DNA of 64,000 bases, taken from positions 9,326,802 through 9,390,801 of the forward strand of contig NC_058512.1 in the NCBI RefSeq assembly GCF_020382885.2. The letters are read 5' to 3'. The position numbers and the translations under genes were made by a program. Positions 48,241-62,700 of this stretch are shown in pieces (position 1 is the first letter of the stretch; each line of letters starts with the position of its first letter). The notes under the pieces were generated by a model. The model was not told where the DNA came from. It did no database searches and was given only the letters and a program-made list of their open reading frames with translations. This DNA comes from Scatophagus argus. Its lineage: Eukaryota > Chordata > Actinopteri > Scatophagidae.

Positions 48241-50565
48241 CACGACTATGAGCCAGCTGAGGTATGAATTATACTTTATTATACCTAAGGCAGGGATTGT
48301 TTTCAACCACAGAGGCAGTGGTAGGCTTTAAGTTACACGGAATTCAGCGTCAGGTTGAAACCAGGGGTGGAGAGTAACCGAATACCCGCACTTTAATCGC
48401 TGTAACTCAGTAGTTACTTCGTGCACTTTTTCAAAAGTAGCCTTTCATATAAGTAGTATTGTATACGTATACACACGCACATTTTTTTCTGAAAAGTTGA
48501 TGTCATAAGAAATAAAATGCGCCATGAGTAAGTCGGGGTTTGTTTTTGCCAAAACAGCCTGAATACATCTGATATGAGCACTGGTTTCATGGTCCATAAC
48601 GCACAGGAGTTGAGCTACTGTTCCATCACATAGAAGGATTATTCTGTGGGAACTGTTGCATAGGTTTTCATTAAAAACAATGTTTCAGTGGGGGGGAAGG
48701 GGAAAGTATCTGCTGGCTAATCCCAACACAATCTGCATGACCATAACAGGAAAGAACATTAAAAAAGGAGTATATATATATATACATATAAATATAAATC
48801 CTATACCATTAAATCTAGTTGACATGGCACAAAATGAGGACCTTGAGTAAAACCTTTTATTTTGTCCAATTAAAAAAAAAAACAGTTAAGATTTTTGAAA
48901 TGTTTTAATAATTATCTATGACATCCAGTGCTGATGTTTACTTTAAACCTCTTTTACCTCCGCAGGCTTCTTACTGAGAAAACTTTCTAATAACCCATTT
49001 TAGAAATGATCACTGAAATAGATATAAATTGCTCAGGGGAGAGAGGCTGGACATTCATAGTAAAATGGTCACAATAGCACTGGCTCGTTCGTAATTAGAA
49101 GATGACACAAATAACTGCTACTGTCGTCAAAGGATAAACTCTGTACTCTTCACTGAATACTGTCCAACACCAGTAATATCCCTTTTAACAAAGTAATACA
49201 GAATTTTGTGTATCCCACTTGTACAGGGTATTCTCGTTCTCTGTCCACCCCTGGTTGAAACTTATCTGGCTTTACAACAAGAAGTGACATATTAGACCCA
49301 AGTTCTACAACAGGTACTCTAACAGAGGGCACATTTACTTTATCAGTGATTGTAAACCATAGGTGTATTTGACCACAGGCAGCATCTAACACACTGGAGT
49401 TACAGCACCACACCAAATAAACAAAGATCACAAGTTGCCTACAACTTTACTGCCAGCTGAGACGTCCTGAACCTCAGAACAAAAGTTAGTCTGTGAGGAG
49501 CATCATGGTTAACAAAAGCTTATGAAAATAAACACTGATACTTCGTTAGAGGTATGACATACAGTTTATAAATAGAATAGCATTTGGGTTATTTTGATAA
49601 AGAATTACATGGATACATACATCTTATATATTTGCATAATGCTATTAAAATTGATTCAAAACGGTTTCACGCGGGCCATCAAGGCCATCTCTCTCTCTCT
49701 TTCTCACACAAACACACACACACACACACACAACATCAGAAGTATGGCTGTAACATAACTCCAAAAACTACTGATACTTTACTTATAAACACATTTTCAA
49801 CCAGAATGGAGGGACTTGAACAGTGAAAACACCTGCTGCAGCTGCTGGATGGAATGGGAGTTTGCACACTCTTCCTACTGCTGGCCTTACGCGGTGCTCG
49901 ATGCACTGAAGCTTTTTTTTTTTTATATATATAAATCACAGTTTGCTTGCTAAACAAACATCTGAACTCTAAGCAAGCGGCATCACAATGATTCAAGAGT
50001 GAAATACTGTCATTGCACCTTAAAAACATTTGAAGTGGTTAGAGGACAACGGACTGATGTCAGTGGTGTACATTAAGCTTCATCTGTTCCGATCCTTGAT
50101 GCTAGGTGTCTTTTGTCCTCTCTGGCTGTTCAGACAAGCCTCACACACGACCTTAAGGACCACAACTGATGACCTCTAGCAGAAAAGTACAATGTACAAC
50201 TGCTTGTTGTTGTTATTGTTTTATATATACACAACATTTGGAAATGGTGTGCAAATTGTTCTCTATTTATGAGGTAAAGGTGCAGATTCTATCCTACATC
50301 TTTAAAGTTTGCTGTATTACCACGATACAAAAACAACAAAATAAATAAATATTTTGATTTATCTGTAATTTTTCATGGTGCATCTTTTCTTTCTTTATTT
50401 TTGTTTTATTTTTTTTAATTTTCCCACCTCGAGGAATGTGTTAGAATGCACTGATTAATATGGGGAAACAAAAAAAAAATGGTGTTAACACTGACTAAGC
50501 TGAAATTAGCAACTTGATTGATAAACTATATTTTGAGTATATCAGGAATGTCTTTGGAATTTTAA
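48241..50565. other. Spacer between gltp and git2, including git2 3' UTR
   Basis: git2 runs into this spacer and its 3' UTR occupies the right part. A minus-strand AATAAA at 50394-50399 is a candidate early poly(A) signal. CT and CA microsatellites lie at about 49690-49732. A minus-strand open frame of 93 codons at 49150-49431 is discussed as a finding. No other gene is seen. Confidence 0.5.
49711..49732 (+). repeat. (CA)11 microsatellite, preceded by a CT tract
   Basis: CA dinucleotide run with a CT-rich run at 49688-49705 just before it. Confidence 0.9.
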
Positions 50566-53500
50566 TTAGTTGTTGTTTTCTTTGGTTGTCACAGTGACAA
50601 GTTGTTTGGCAGCTTTGGCAATGTCATAGGCGCACTGGATGACCTGCTGAGTGACCAGCTGGATGTCCGACGGGCAGGGATTGTGCTCTGCCGCCTTCTG
50701 GCACTCTCCGTGGAGCCGGCTGGCGCTCGAAGTGAGCAGACACAGAGACCCTCGCACAGTCTCCGAGGACGGCCTCTGTGAGGGAAAGGAGGGATGATGG
50801 AGACTCGATAAGGGACAGATGTGACAAGGTGCATAAATAAACTCTTCTTTGTAGTCAGTGGGTTGTGTGTGTGTGTGAGTAAACATAAAACAAAGAAATC
50901 CAATCAACAGTAAACATAAAACCAAGTAATGCAATGCACAGGGCAAACCCCATATAAACAAGTCAGTTTAGATTCCTGTTGACTGCATTCAAACAAACAA
51001 CAAAGCCCTGAATTGCTCAGGGACACCGAGCTCTTGCGGTGGGAGTCCTCTTACCTTGGGAAACAGGGCAGCCATCTCTGTCACAGCCATACAGATCTTT
51101 TCTGAACAAGGCAGGAAACTGCAAGAGACGGACACGAGCATTCTTCATCATAAAACTAAATAAGAGCAAACTGCACATTCAGTTAAGAAATATTAAATTC
51201 TTCTGCTTCACTCAGCAGCGCACTCATCTCAATCTACTCTCTACAGTGCCAACTTTCCAGAAAAACTGTCACAAAACCACAAAAGATGAGCAAACACAAC
51301 ACTGGGTTAGCAGACAGTGCAGTCATAGAGGTTTAAATATGTCAGCATCATGACTTATGTAAAACTGAAAAACCGAGACCAATTTCCTACCAAAGGAGAC
51401 CAATAATCACACTGGAAAGCCCTGCATTAGAAGAGTGATAAGTTGGAAAAAAGTACTATCATTATATTCATATATATACTATAGCATTTGTACAGAAGTC
51501 AAGGCAACAAACACACTATGAGTGTGAACACAAGTGAAGTCAGCTACAATATTTCACACAAAATTAATGACTTTCCATAATCTTCATCATTGTGAATACT
51601 GATTAATAGGTAGAAACTGTACGTAAAAATATTTAAATTGGAGAAAATGGTTAATATCTCATGTCATGATAAAATAAGGAACATTAAGAATAGGAAACAG
51701 GAACTCGATGAATGGTACTTCCAGGAAACCTCTAATTTGCTGTGATATGGTAGATATGGTAGATATGGCAGGTCACAGGGGAGTACATCGTCACGTGGAG
51801 TCTGTTTACTGTCAGCTGCATTTAAAGACTAAAGGTTTACCCTCAGCAGACACAATTGCTAAAAGTGCCAGTTGTTGGGGCTCAAAAATCACTGGCTCTC
51901 CATACTGGACCCGACTGCTGCTGGCTTAGTATAATCACTGCAATCGACTTGCAGGTCAGGTGTAAATCAGTCACTGGCTAGCTGGTTACGAATGAATGAA
52001 ACCCAGCAAGGTTCTGAGCCCTGAGGACAACTGCTGAAAACCACTGACCTGGAAGCAGCTGAGTTAGAGGATGAAACAGCATTTACCCTCTTCAAAAGGA
52101 TGATGGAAACGACAGACAGTTCAAGCTGTACAGCACAGCACATCAAATAATGACAAGATGTGACTTTTAAGTATTATCACCCAACCTGTAAGATATCTGT
52201 TGTTTTAGAAATAGAAGCTTACAATTTCTGTCCTTTTTTGTAACATAACTTATTAATGATCTTTTAATCATAAACTACCTTTCATGTTTGGTCTCCTGGG
52301 CAGCTCTCAGAAGCTCCTGTATATTCTTAGTGATCTGCTCCGTCTTACAGATGACGTCCTCTGTGCATGGCAGGGTGGCATCTTCCTCCCCCTCCTCCCC
52401 TGGCTCCACCGCATCAGGGGCTGGAACCGGGCTGCTACAAATGAAAAGAAAATGACTCACTGCTGCGTGCATCGCAACTCATGAAGACGCAGGTTTATAT
52501 ACTTCATCCTACCGCAGTGTGTGTAAATGGATAAAAAAAGACGTAGATGACTTACGCAGGGCCACTGCACATATGTTAAGATGCTTCCTTTAAGAAACAT
52601 TTTATTTCACTATATACTCCATGCACCTTGTAACTTATTTTCAATGAAATCAATTAAAGATTTGGTGCGTGCTGTTAATGTATTAATATGAAGAACCAAT
52701 TAGCTGAGGTTTTTATTTGCGTTGCCTGAGTAACATAAAAATATACAAGTGAACAGTGTTTGAAATCTACAATTTGTCTATAATAAAAATAATATAGAGC
52801 TAGTTTCACAATCAGTGCCCGTTTTGCATGTGGATACTGAGTTACATTCTCTTACACAGTCTCCTCCAGTTCAGAGTGGTTGGGCGTAGCGTCGTAATCA
52901 TTTTCCAGCATGATACTCTGTCCTTCCAGACTACAGCCCTATAGAGACATGAATGAATTACAATCATTCAAACACAATATACTGTACACGATTAGCTCGA
53001 ACATGTTACAAAAGCAGCTACTGGCACATACAAATCAGAATCATGCATTTCTGAAATCAAACCCAAATTCGCACTGATCAGACATTTGGTATGAAAGCAC
53101 GTGAAGAGGAAATGACAGGAAATGTACATCCAAGTCATTGCAGTGTACAGCAGTGGATGCGATTAGTAGATGCCAAGAAATCCTGATGTAAACTGTGGGT
53201 TCACTTAAATGCAGCTAAGACTAATAAGCACACTGTGATGAGCCATTTTCTCTGTCCTTCGCAGATACTGTCCTTTGCTGTGTGATCCTCTGAACAGCTT
53301 TCTCTGGCACAACACTTCGTCATCACCACTGATGCTGACTTGAGCCAAAGCTGCCCAGGTTAAAGGCACTCTGTGGACAAAAAGCTGGAGTAGTTCAGAT
53401 AGCTGAACTGAAGCAGAGGCCCTGTGGTGCATGCAGGCAGGCAGGCGATACTGTTTTTTTTTTTTTTTAAAAAAAGCAGTTTTTTCAGACACAGGTCAGG

Positions 53501-56500
53501 AGAGAGAAGACTGTGGGGTCAAGCAAGTGGGACAGCTTTCACTGTCCCCTCAGGGCTGCCTCTGAACCGAGGAGAATTTCAGTACTTAACCCTTCGAGAT
53601 CTCTCATCCCACGACCAGGACAGGGAAGAGGGGAAGGTAGGGAGGGAGGAAGCAGCCGTCCCCAAAGGACCCCTCCCAATCTAGAAAGGGGTCAAACCAA
53701 GTTGAGCATACTCATATTGAGATGCAATGACTGAATGAATGAATGAATGAAGAAAAAAAAAACACAACACCAGCCCCAAGCCAGGCATCATTATTTTATC
53801 TTGTCAGGACAGGCCATCAGGGACAGTGGTGCTTCTGTGCTTACATTGCTTGGGAAGGGTTGTAATATGACCCCATCCTCGTGCCGGGCCGTTTCGACTC
53901 GGTGGGGGTACTGCCTCGGACTAGAGCCCGTCTCATACATGGACATGGCGCGGCCTCCACGCGATTGGTGTCGACCAAAGGGCCCCTGGAGGTGTTGTTG
54001 TCCGCTGGGGGTCTGCCATCGCAGTGTTGAGTTTTCAGTCTGCAGGGAGTTCAGCTGTAGAGAACAAAACATCTTTCAAGTCAACTGTAGCTGGGGGATG
54101 ATCTCCTTACAAAAGCCCAGCCAGACATGAATAATAGAGTAGAATACAGCCAGGCCTCCAGAAGAAAAGCAATCCTCTATGCTGAGTTCACGGTCACCTC
54201 TCTTTTGTTTCTGGAATCTTTTCAACGTTTTTTCTAGCAACAAAAGGTTTGTTTCTTTGACAAATAACATGCTGACACTGTTGATACTGTTGATAAGAAC
54301 TCCTGAAGTACGACCCCCCCCTTGAGAAACTGCTACGCAAGTGGGTGCCCATATTTACATGAACAGCACTGGAAACTAAAAAGAGTGATGGGAAACATGA
54401 CTTTCAGCTTTTTTGTCCACATTATTATGCAAATTATCATAAAGTCATAACATATTATCTTTTGGGATACAAGTTAAAGTACAAAACCTTTAAAGATTGA
54501 GGTTAGAGACACAGAAGGCAGTGCTCCCAGGATAAAGATATTGGCACACTTTCAAAGTACAAATTTACACTTTTTTTTTAAAATATGTCCAAATACACCC
54601 TTTTAGTGAATTTGAATAACTCATACACAGTGCACATTAGGTGACTCAATCGCCTTCCTAGTGAAGGAAATAAAACTGTATGGTGGTTGACCCACTTCAA
54701 TGGAAAACAATGTCTCCTTACATTTAACATCAGGTAAACATAAGAAGCACTGTAGAGACAATCCAGTCACAACAACCTTTTGACTTATAATCACAGAAAT
54801 GTACACATGACAGTCTCAATTTTTACTAAAAAAATTCTGCCAGGATAATTTCTAGGAGTGGAATAATAATCCTTACATTCTTCAGATTTTCTCATTAAAC
54901 AGTAATTAAACCTACAGTTCGGTTTAGTTACAGTTGTGAAAATATACAAAAACAAAATTAAAATAGTTCGCAAATTAGGGTTTAATGGGGGCAAAAAAAG
55001 GGTAGGAATGGACACGCTTCTGTCAGAGCAGTATGGTTAAGGAGCAACTAAACCAGCAGGAGAGGGCAGTGCACTGGCTTCATACTGCCTGTCAGCCAAT
55101 GGAAGAAAGAAGTCACTTCATCATTTTATCCTAATAGACAATTTTGTCCTTTTGACCTTTAGATGAAAATACTGTATGATTTCTTGGGTTATGGCCAAAA
55201 ACTTTCTGTGAGGTCAAGGTGGTCATCAAATTCAAATAAGTTCATCCTTGAGCCCAAGTGGATGTTCGTGCCAGATGTAATAAAATTTCCTGAAGACTCA
55301 CTGAGAAGTGAAGTCTCAATGAGTCTTCCAAGGCATTAACATAATGCCTTGTGGCCACAGCAGCTATCGCTACACAGAGCCATACAAAGCCAAGTGTAAA
55401 GGCACCCAAGAAACATTTGAAACCGATTGCAATGTGATTGCCAAATCCTGAAAAGGTGTAAATACATCTGCCATTTGGTAGAAATATATTTTACCAAAGT
55501 AGTAGTGAAAACAAGAGCTGCTGGTGATCATTTGTGTCACTAGATTAGTGGAGTAGCGGCAGAGATTTCAACAAAGATTTTAACAGAAAAGTGAAACTGA
55601 AAAAAAAAACATGCATGTCTATTTGGGATCTTTTTGTGTTTCTAAGAAACTGATGTGACAGGATATTCCTGGATCTATAAATATACAGATGGGTTGTGTG
55701 TTGCTAATGCCTGCCACATGCCTTCTGGAGGTGTCGGTGATCTAATTGTATGAATATTTTTGTAATGGCAAGAGCAGAGTTGATAACTCACCCACACTAA
55801 AACTCTCATAACGACAACATTTAAGTAGTTGCTACCTGATGACTGATCATAATGTCTGCTGTTATAACCGTGTTGATTAGCATTTGGTTCTTTCGACATC
55901 TAACTCGGAATCTTCACAGTTTTAGATGACCAAGAATTTCTCAAATAGGCTGAGTCTGTCACATTCAAACATGCGTGAGCTGAACATAATCAAACTACTA
56001 AATATCTAACACAACAACTGATTAATAACAATTAACACAAACATTATTTTTAATTAAAGAAATGAAAAGGCTTCCCATACACAAGTAACAAGAATCAGAG
56101 AGAATTTAAACACCACAAATGCAGTGCAAAGTGACCTGTCATTATTGATTTTGAAATATAACTGTGTGCCACCATCTAATTAAAAGAGATGGAAATCAAA
56201 GTATGGGAGCATAATGAGTTCGATCACATTCCTGCAAACATCAAAGCGTCAGCACCACAATGTGCCGCTCTGCTTTTTATTTACAAGCGAATTTACCAAC
56301 CTTGCTCTGCATTAACCGCAGCTCTTCACTAAGGTGACAGTTGACTTTAAGAAGCTGTTGTATTTTGGCTTCTGATGCGGTGAGGGCACTCTTCACCTCC
56401 ATAAATTCCTGCACTGTGATTGGTCCATCGGAGAGGTCAGAGGACTCTGAGCTCTGCAGTACAAGCATAAATTTGAGGGGGTTTAAGAAGTAAAGCATGA

Positions 56501-56701
56501 CGCATTTTAATATCTTGATGGTAGAAGGTTACAAAAAAAAGACACCAACCTTGGTTCTTCTATCATTGCAGCTGTCCCCACACGAGGCCTCTTGCACTGG
56601 ATCTTCATCAGACGCCACACTGTCGTAATCCGGCTGGTCGTTGTCTTGGTTCTCACTGTTATGCCGACTGTCGATTCCCCGGAGGATCAGCTCCACGTTG
56701 T
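50566..56701 (-). CDS. git2: git2 coding exons 13-20: linker, coiled coil and C-terminal domain
   Basis: Exons: 56550-56701, 56301-56453, 53845-54054, 53591-53680, 52856-52938, 52279-52434, 51055-51118, 50566-50775. Exon 13 has NQDNDQPDYDSVASDEDPVQ, exon 14 the coiled coil, exon 15 AMSMYETGSSPRQYPHRVE and exon 16 SSLPTFPSSLSWSWDESRSR. Exon 16 is easily missed; it matches a human GIT2 segment that is alternatively spliced and keeps phase 0 on both sides, so transcripts without it would remain in frame. Exon 17 uses the GTAAGAG donor at 52854-52855; the overlapping GT two bases earlier would break frame. Exon 18 has STED-like LPCTEDVICKTEQITKNIQE, exon 19 EKICMAVTEMAALFPK, and exon 20 DIQLVTQQVIQCAYDIAKAA, the PIX- and paxillin-related C-terminal helices. 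Confidence 0.93.
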
Positions 56702-59700
56702 CTGACGGCACACCACCAGATCAAAGCATTAGTGATCAAACATGCTCTACCACCTACAGGCAGCTGTATAAATCAAACAGCACAGCAACACGTCTTCTTT
56801 TGCGTTTACTGAATTCAAAAGTCAGGACTCACTCACTCTTTATTACCCTTAACAATCTTCCTTTAAAATATATGAAAATGCTTAATAGAGTTTTCGTTAT
56901 TACAGCCAAAATCCACAATCTGTGTTTGGAGATGTTTCTGCAATAAACATCAGTACGTATGTATTAGCAAGGAACTTCAAGGTTTCTTGAAAAAACAAAA
57001 GACAAACAGTACCTTTGGGACTTTCACAGGAGTTACCCCACTGTCGTCGCTTAGCGTCAGTTAAAATATCGATGACAAGGGTGGCAAATTCGTGAGCACT
57101 AAACCTCGCCAGTTTTTGACGGCCCTGAGAAAACAAACATATCAAAACACGAAACAAACTAAACACGGCAGCACCGTTAAATCCAGTTTTCATGCAACAC
57201 AGTGAAGTTTAAACAGGGGCGACACAGGGTGCAATCACTTGCCTGGTTTCTGGTAGATGAGTACTCTGGATTGACAGGCAGAAAAGGCACAACTGTGGTG
57301 TCTGTTACAAGTGTGCTGTGGTTCTGAGTGGCCAACCATACTGAAAAACACAATATAAGATAAACAGAAAACATAATATTAACTACATGCATAAACAGCA
57401 TTATATAATTTACAGGTATATTTTTTACGATGCCTTAAATTTTACCTGCATCCGTTTCTCTTCTGTCAACTTCATCATAAACATCCATGGCAAGTTCTTC
57501 AAACTGATGGTTGCTTAGCTGCAACAAAATAAAACAAAATTTCTGGTTCAAAACACCTCAGTACCACCTTAATAAGAAAGTATTTCAGACTTCCAGTCAC
57601 ATGTAAAAATGCCTCACCGACTGAAGTTTCTTCTTTGCAGCTTTTGCAAATTCTGACAAATCCAGGCTGCTTTGGACAAAAATTCAAATTCAAGTTGATT
57701 ATTTTTATTTTGACATAATTCCACACAGAGAGACTTACATTAGCAAAACTAACAAGCATACTTACTTATTTCTTATCCATCAAAAGAATGCAGCATAGGA
57801 AAAATAAGATTCGAATTATTTCGTGAACGTCTATCACACCTTTACACAGAGCAAAAGCAAATCTTATAGCGCTGATTAGTAGCCAGGAGGCTGTTAGAGC
57901 TAATAATATCACATTCTCTGTGTAATACAAGATCTCAACCTCTGTTGCAGTAAAACATATATATATATATATATATATATAACACAGAAAACCCTCTATG
58001 GCTCAAAACATAACTATTACCTGTCTGCCATCTGTGGGATGATGAAATGTTGCCCGTTTCTGTGATCTACAACACAACAAAAACACAAGACAGATCAACT
58101 ACTTCAGAAGATGAACATCAGCTGTCAAATGCAGCAGCTTTGTTTGGTGTGCCTACTTACCTGGTCTTCTACCACAGAGGTAAAACGTTAACCGGTCAGT
58201 GAGTTCGTACTGTATCTCCACTAGCCTCTCCGCCAGCTCCTGATGCCCAGCTTGTCTGCACAGATAAGGAACAAAAGGTCGTGTTTCAGAAAAATGGCTG
58301 TGTGCTAAAGGCTAAAGACTGCCTCAGGTAGGATGCCTTTAAATTAAACCATGGCAAAACCTTGTGCCTGTGAAGCTCACAAAAGCAATACATTTCTCAT
58401 AAAGAGTACAAATTTAAAGTAAAAACCACAGAACTGAAGTGGAATTTCTGTGGGTGTTAGCCATTCATGGTGACAAGTCATGTTTAAACACCACCAAGCC
58501 TCTGTATGATGTTTCTGTTATTAGAAACATCATAAAATATACTTTGTGCTTCTGTTTCTTTAAATTAAAAAAAAGGAGTGATTCTTAAGCTCACATTACT
58601 GCGCAATGCAAATATTGTGTATTTTTTCCAACTTTCCAACTCTTGCCAAACTGACTAGCTGAGTCAGCTAGCACACTGAGCAACAGTTCCTTCCTCTACT
58701 GCCTCATTTAGTCATACTCTTATTGAATTAGTCAGACAGATATAATGCCAGTGGATCAGTGTCTAACGTTCATTGTAGTGTGAGGCATGCTAAACATTTT
58801 AGTCATTTCAGCTAGAGCCTGTTTATTCCGCTTTCTGAGTATTTCCATCTGTTTTTGACAGTTTCTGTTAACCTTCTGCCACACTATATGCACGATAATC
58901 TGCAAAACTTCCTTATTAACACCTCAATACACAAATAGAATGCACTTTATATATGCAGCACTGTGCATGTTTCAGTCAACAAAAGTGATGTGTATCATTT
59001 CCTGTGGCACAGGCACCAGGGTGTGAACCACAACGACTGTAAAAACTATCAGTAGTTTTCAATACTTTCTACACAGCAACACTGTGAGAATATACAACAG
59101 AGGGTGACAGAGGTGGCCAGTGAAATTGCCTGACTATGACTTACAATACGCTTCGCTGTTTCAAAACAATATATCCCATATTGTGGCATCTCTAAAATCA
59201 CATTGCTTTGGTAGAAGTATACAGTCTTGGAACAAACCCACCTTTGCTTCCCTCATACCTAAAAACATCCATTAAGAGAACAAATAAAACGAGATAAATT
59301 AAAAACGTAAGCTCTGTTTTACCTTGCATAATCGATGGGGGTCTTTCCACTTGAGTCCAGGGCCCCGGGATCAGCTCCATAAACTGCCAACAGTTCTGCT
59401 TGTAACATTTGTCCTGCTTTTGCTGCTATGTGTAGTGGGGTGTTTCCTTTCTCCTGTTGTTCCAAAACACAACACAATAATGAAGTATTAGTATCATGTC
59501 AACTTAAACATTTTTATGTTCCTTATTCCACTGCACTTACTGGATGGAAGAAGTTGGCCTGGGCTCCCAAAGATAAGAGACGTAGGCAGGTCTCCAGGTT
59601 TCCAGTCCGAACACTGGAATGGAGTTGCTGAAAAGAGATCGACAAGTAGTTTGTTTGTGTGCCTACAAACAGTGCTGGCTTCACTAGCTTTTCTCTTTCT

Positions 59701-62700
59701 AAATAACATTATTACTAGACATGTCTACTATGCAAATAATCCAACTTGTCCTTAAATCTCTTGTAAGAAATAAAGGAAAATGCAAAGCACAAATTCATTA
59801 AGAGTGTGAAACAGAGGCAGCTGTTGTTGCAGCTGAGATAAGACAGTCTAGCGGCGAAAGTCCAAGAAAAGGTGTCAGTATGTCACAGCTGCACTGAATG
59901 CTAAATATCAACCTATAAATAGGCCAAACAATGTTTAAACTTTTTATTAAGTGGTGTGGTATCAAAGTTAAAAACCAAAAAAGGGTAAAGCAGGCAACAT
60001 GTGGTGTTCTGAAAAGAAATGTTAAGGTGTTTATTTTATTCTTCTTATTATGCTTATTCTTGCATCTAAAAAAAAAAACATTGGCAAATGAAGAATGTGG
60101 AGAAGTTACCACAAAAGACAAAAAAAGAGCAAGTTCCCACCTTACTGAGGTCTTTTGCGGTTACACTGTCATCTTCCCGACAAGGCATCCGATGAACATA
60201 TGCCAACATCTGATATTTGGCCTTGATGAACTCTGTCTTGTTGGGACTGGTGGAAACAACAGAAGATGCTCACAACTAATTCCAAGAGCACTGAAAATAT
60301 GTATTAAGTATTATATTATACTATAATGATTATAAAAATGATTCTTGATGCATCTTGTTAATTAAAAATGATTGATTTCTGAGCAAAGCCCTACTTGCAA
60401 CTTTTAAAACATATCATATGTGTAATTATGCATAATTTAAATACAACAGATGGATTTACTTCTATTATCTTTGCACAGCAAAAGTCAAGAGGGAGCCTTG
60501 CTTAGGACAAAAAAACGTCATGCACGCGTTAATGTCACCGACTGGTTCAGGCCCAAGGAGCATACAGAGGGATCACTATGTCAAGGATTGGGTTTTGAAT
60601 TCTTGATCATTAACTTATCTGCATTGAAACATAATCTTTCAAAAGAAAAGCGTGACGCATCTAAGAACTGATTTTTCCACACCCCTAACTGAAATCAGAC
60701 ACAGTATCTGTAAATTCCTCCATCAAGTAAACCACACCACACCACAGCATGCTGTATACAGCATTCACATCCCAACTTTGAGTATTCCTCCGCACCGACA
60801 TTATGACCAACTTCATCTCTGCTGATCTGTACAGAGCACAGTACAGCATGCTACACTGTTGGGGAAGCAACAACAAAGCTTTGTTTTTACCATTAATAAA
60901 TAAGAAATTCCACCCTGCCTGTGAAACCCTCCTTTGTGAATAAGGAAAGCTGAAGCAGCTGCAGGTTTTCTGTAATGTACAGCCCTGCAAACTCCACCCT
61001 GAGAGTTCCAGAACAATAAAAAAAAGCACAACCCGCTGTGAAAGGACCTTTTTATACACCTGGAACAATGCAACATGAACTAAACTTAGTTCTGGTTCCT
61101 GCAGTTTGAAATGTTCGTAAAGAAACACTCACGAAGTGTTTATAACGTCTCTTTCTGCCTGTTGTCTGGTGATTGAATGCATTTGCTCCAAGCAGGAGGG
61201 TCGAACTCAACATGGCAGTGTTTATATGCGACTGACTGTTTATCTTTATCCCACCAGCCAGACACCAGACAGACAGATTGTTTATACCTGCCAGTGGATG
61301 TGGGTGACTACATCACATCTCTCATTTTCTTTTTTTGTTATGAGTTACAGTACCTACTGTTTGTATAAAAGGCAGTCATAATAAGGGAAAAGCTGCAAAA
61401 CCCTTTAAGATTCAATTCTTTCAAAAATCACTCAGTTAATCAGCTAAACTGTCAAATCAATATCAAATCATATGGCTGGTATGCTTAAAGTATTTCAACT
61501 TGCATTTAACATTCATCTTTCATACATTTTCCCAGCTGTAAGATGAAGTCACTTCATTTCTTAAATTTACTCCAGACTCACTGGCCATGAGTCATGCTTG
61601 TGGCACCAAGGGCCGATTTTGCATGTTCACTGACCTTAACTATGAAAATCAATGTCGCCAATAGAGCTTTATATCAAAGTGCAAGCAAGCGTACCAAAAT
61701 CAGCACTGACACATGGAAATCCTTAAAAGCACTTACTGAACTCTGTCCTGGGGGTTGGCTTTGCGCTTCCCACTCACTGAAGAAGAAGGGTCCAGCAGAC
61801 TATGCTCCCATATGGAATTAGCTCCATTGCCATACAGTGTCTGGACCATCTAAAACACACACAGATACATACATTATATATGAGGCTGCATTATAGTCAC
61901 TCGACGGTGCGTTTGATTGTGCAGCCACTGTTTTATTAGATTCCACACATTCGTATCTATTCGATGTTTTGTGTCCCTGTCTCCTCACCTGTAACTGGGA
62001 GGATGGCCATGGAGAATGAGTCAGATGTCTAACTTGAGAGCTGTGTCGCCCCAGACCTCGATGGATGCTGCAGCACTCATCGCAGATCAACACACCCCTA
62101 TTAACAGAGGCCCAGCGAGGCTCTAGAATAAGAAGCAAATGTTAGATAACCTCGCAGTCTGACAGTAGATGATTATAACTTACACACAAGCTTAAACTGA
62201 AGCTTTTGTGGTAATTGACACAATCTAACCACACGATGCTACTCGCTAACTGGCAGCAACACATAACGCTTCCTAATGTCTTCGACGGATCCAAAATCAC
62301 AAATGCAACCAGGCGTAGGTCTGCTGTGCGACAACACCAGCTACTCGTTTCATGGAGGTTAGGCTTAGCGAGCTGGGTAATTAATCTGGGTTAATTCATC
62401 CGGTTAAACTAACCCAGCGTTAACGTTTCAATTAACCCATCAACGAAGACAATTCAAGCAGAGTTTCAGAATCAGACAAGTTAATGTGATAACAGAGACA
62501 CCACACATTTTAACAAACATTTCCACGAGAAGAACATTTACAACAATCACAATCAATGCTTGCTGGGTTATTTATCTAATTTGTATTTAGTTATCAGCGT
62601 TTGGCAGCGTTAATAAGGCTAGCTAGACCTAAGTTGAAGTAACGCTAGGCACTAGCTGGTTAGCTAGGCAGCTAAAGCTATCCTGTTTGACATCATTACC

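Larger units (their letters stand above)
54055..56300 (-). other. git2 intron 14 (2.2 kb)
   Basis: This is the largest git2 intron. It contains an interspersed repeat copy with a pair of hairpins (next entries) and otherwise AT-rich sequence. I found no cassette exon with plausible GIT2 sequence. Confidence 0.6.

Noticed and set aside
60685..61128. 147-codon minus-strand open frame within git2 intron 3
   Set aside because: It shows no GIT2 homology. The exons on each side join in phase without it, and human GIT2 has no extra residues at this junction.
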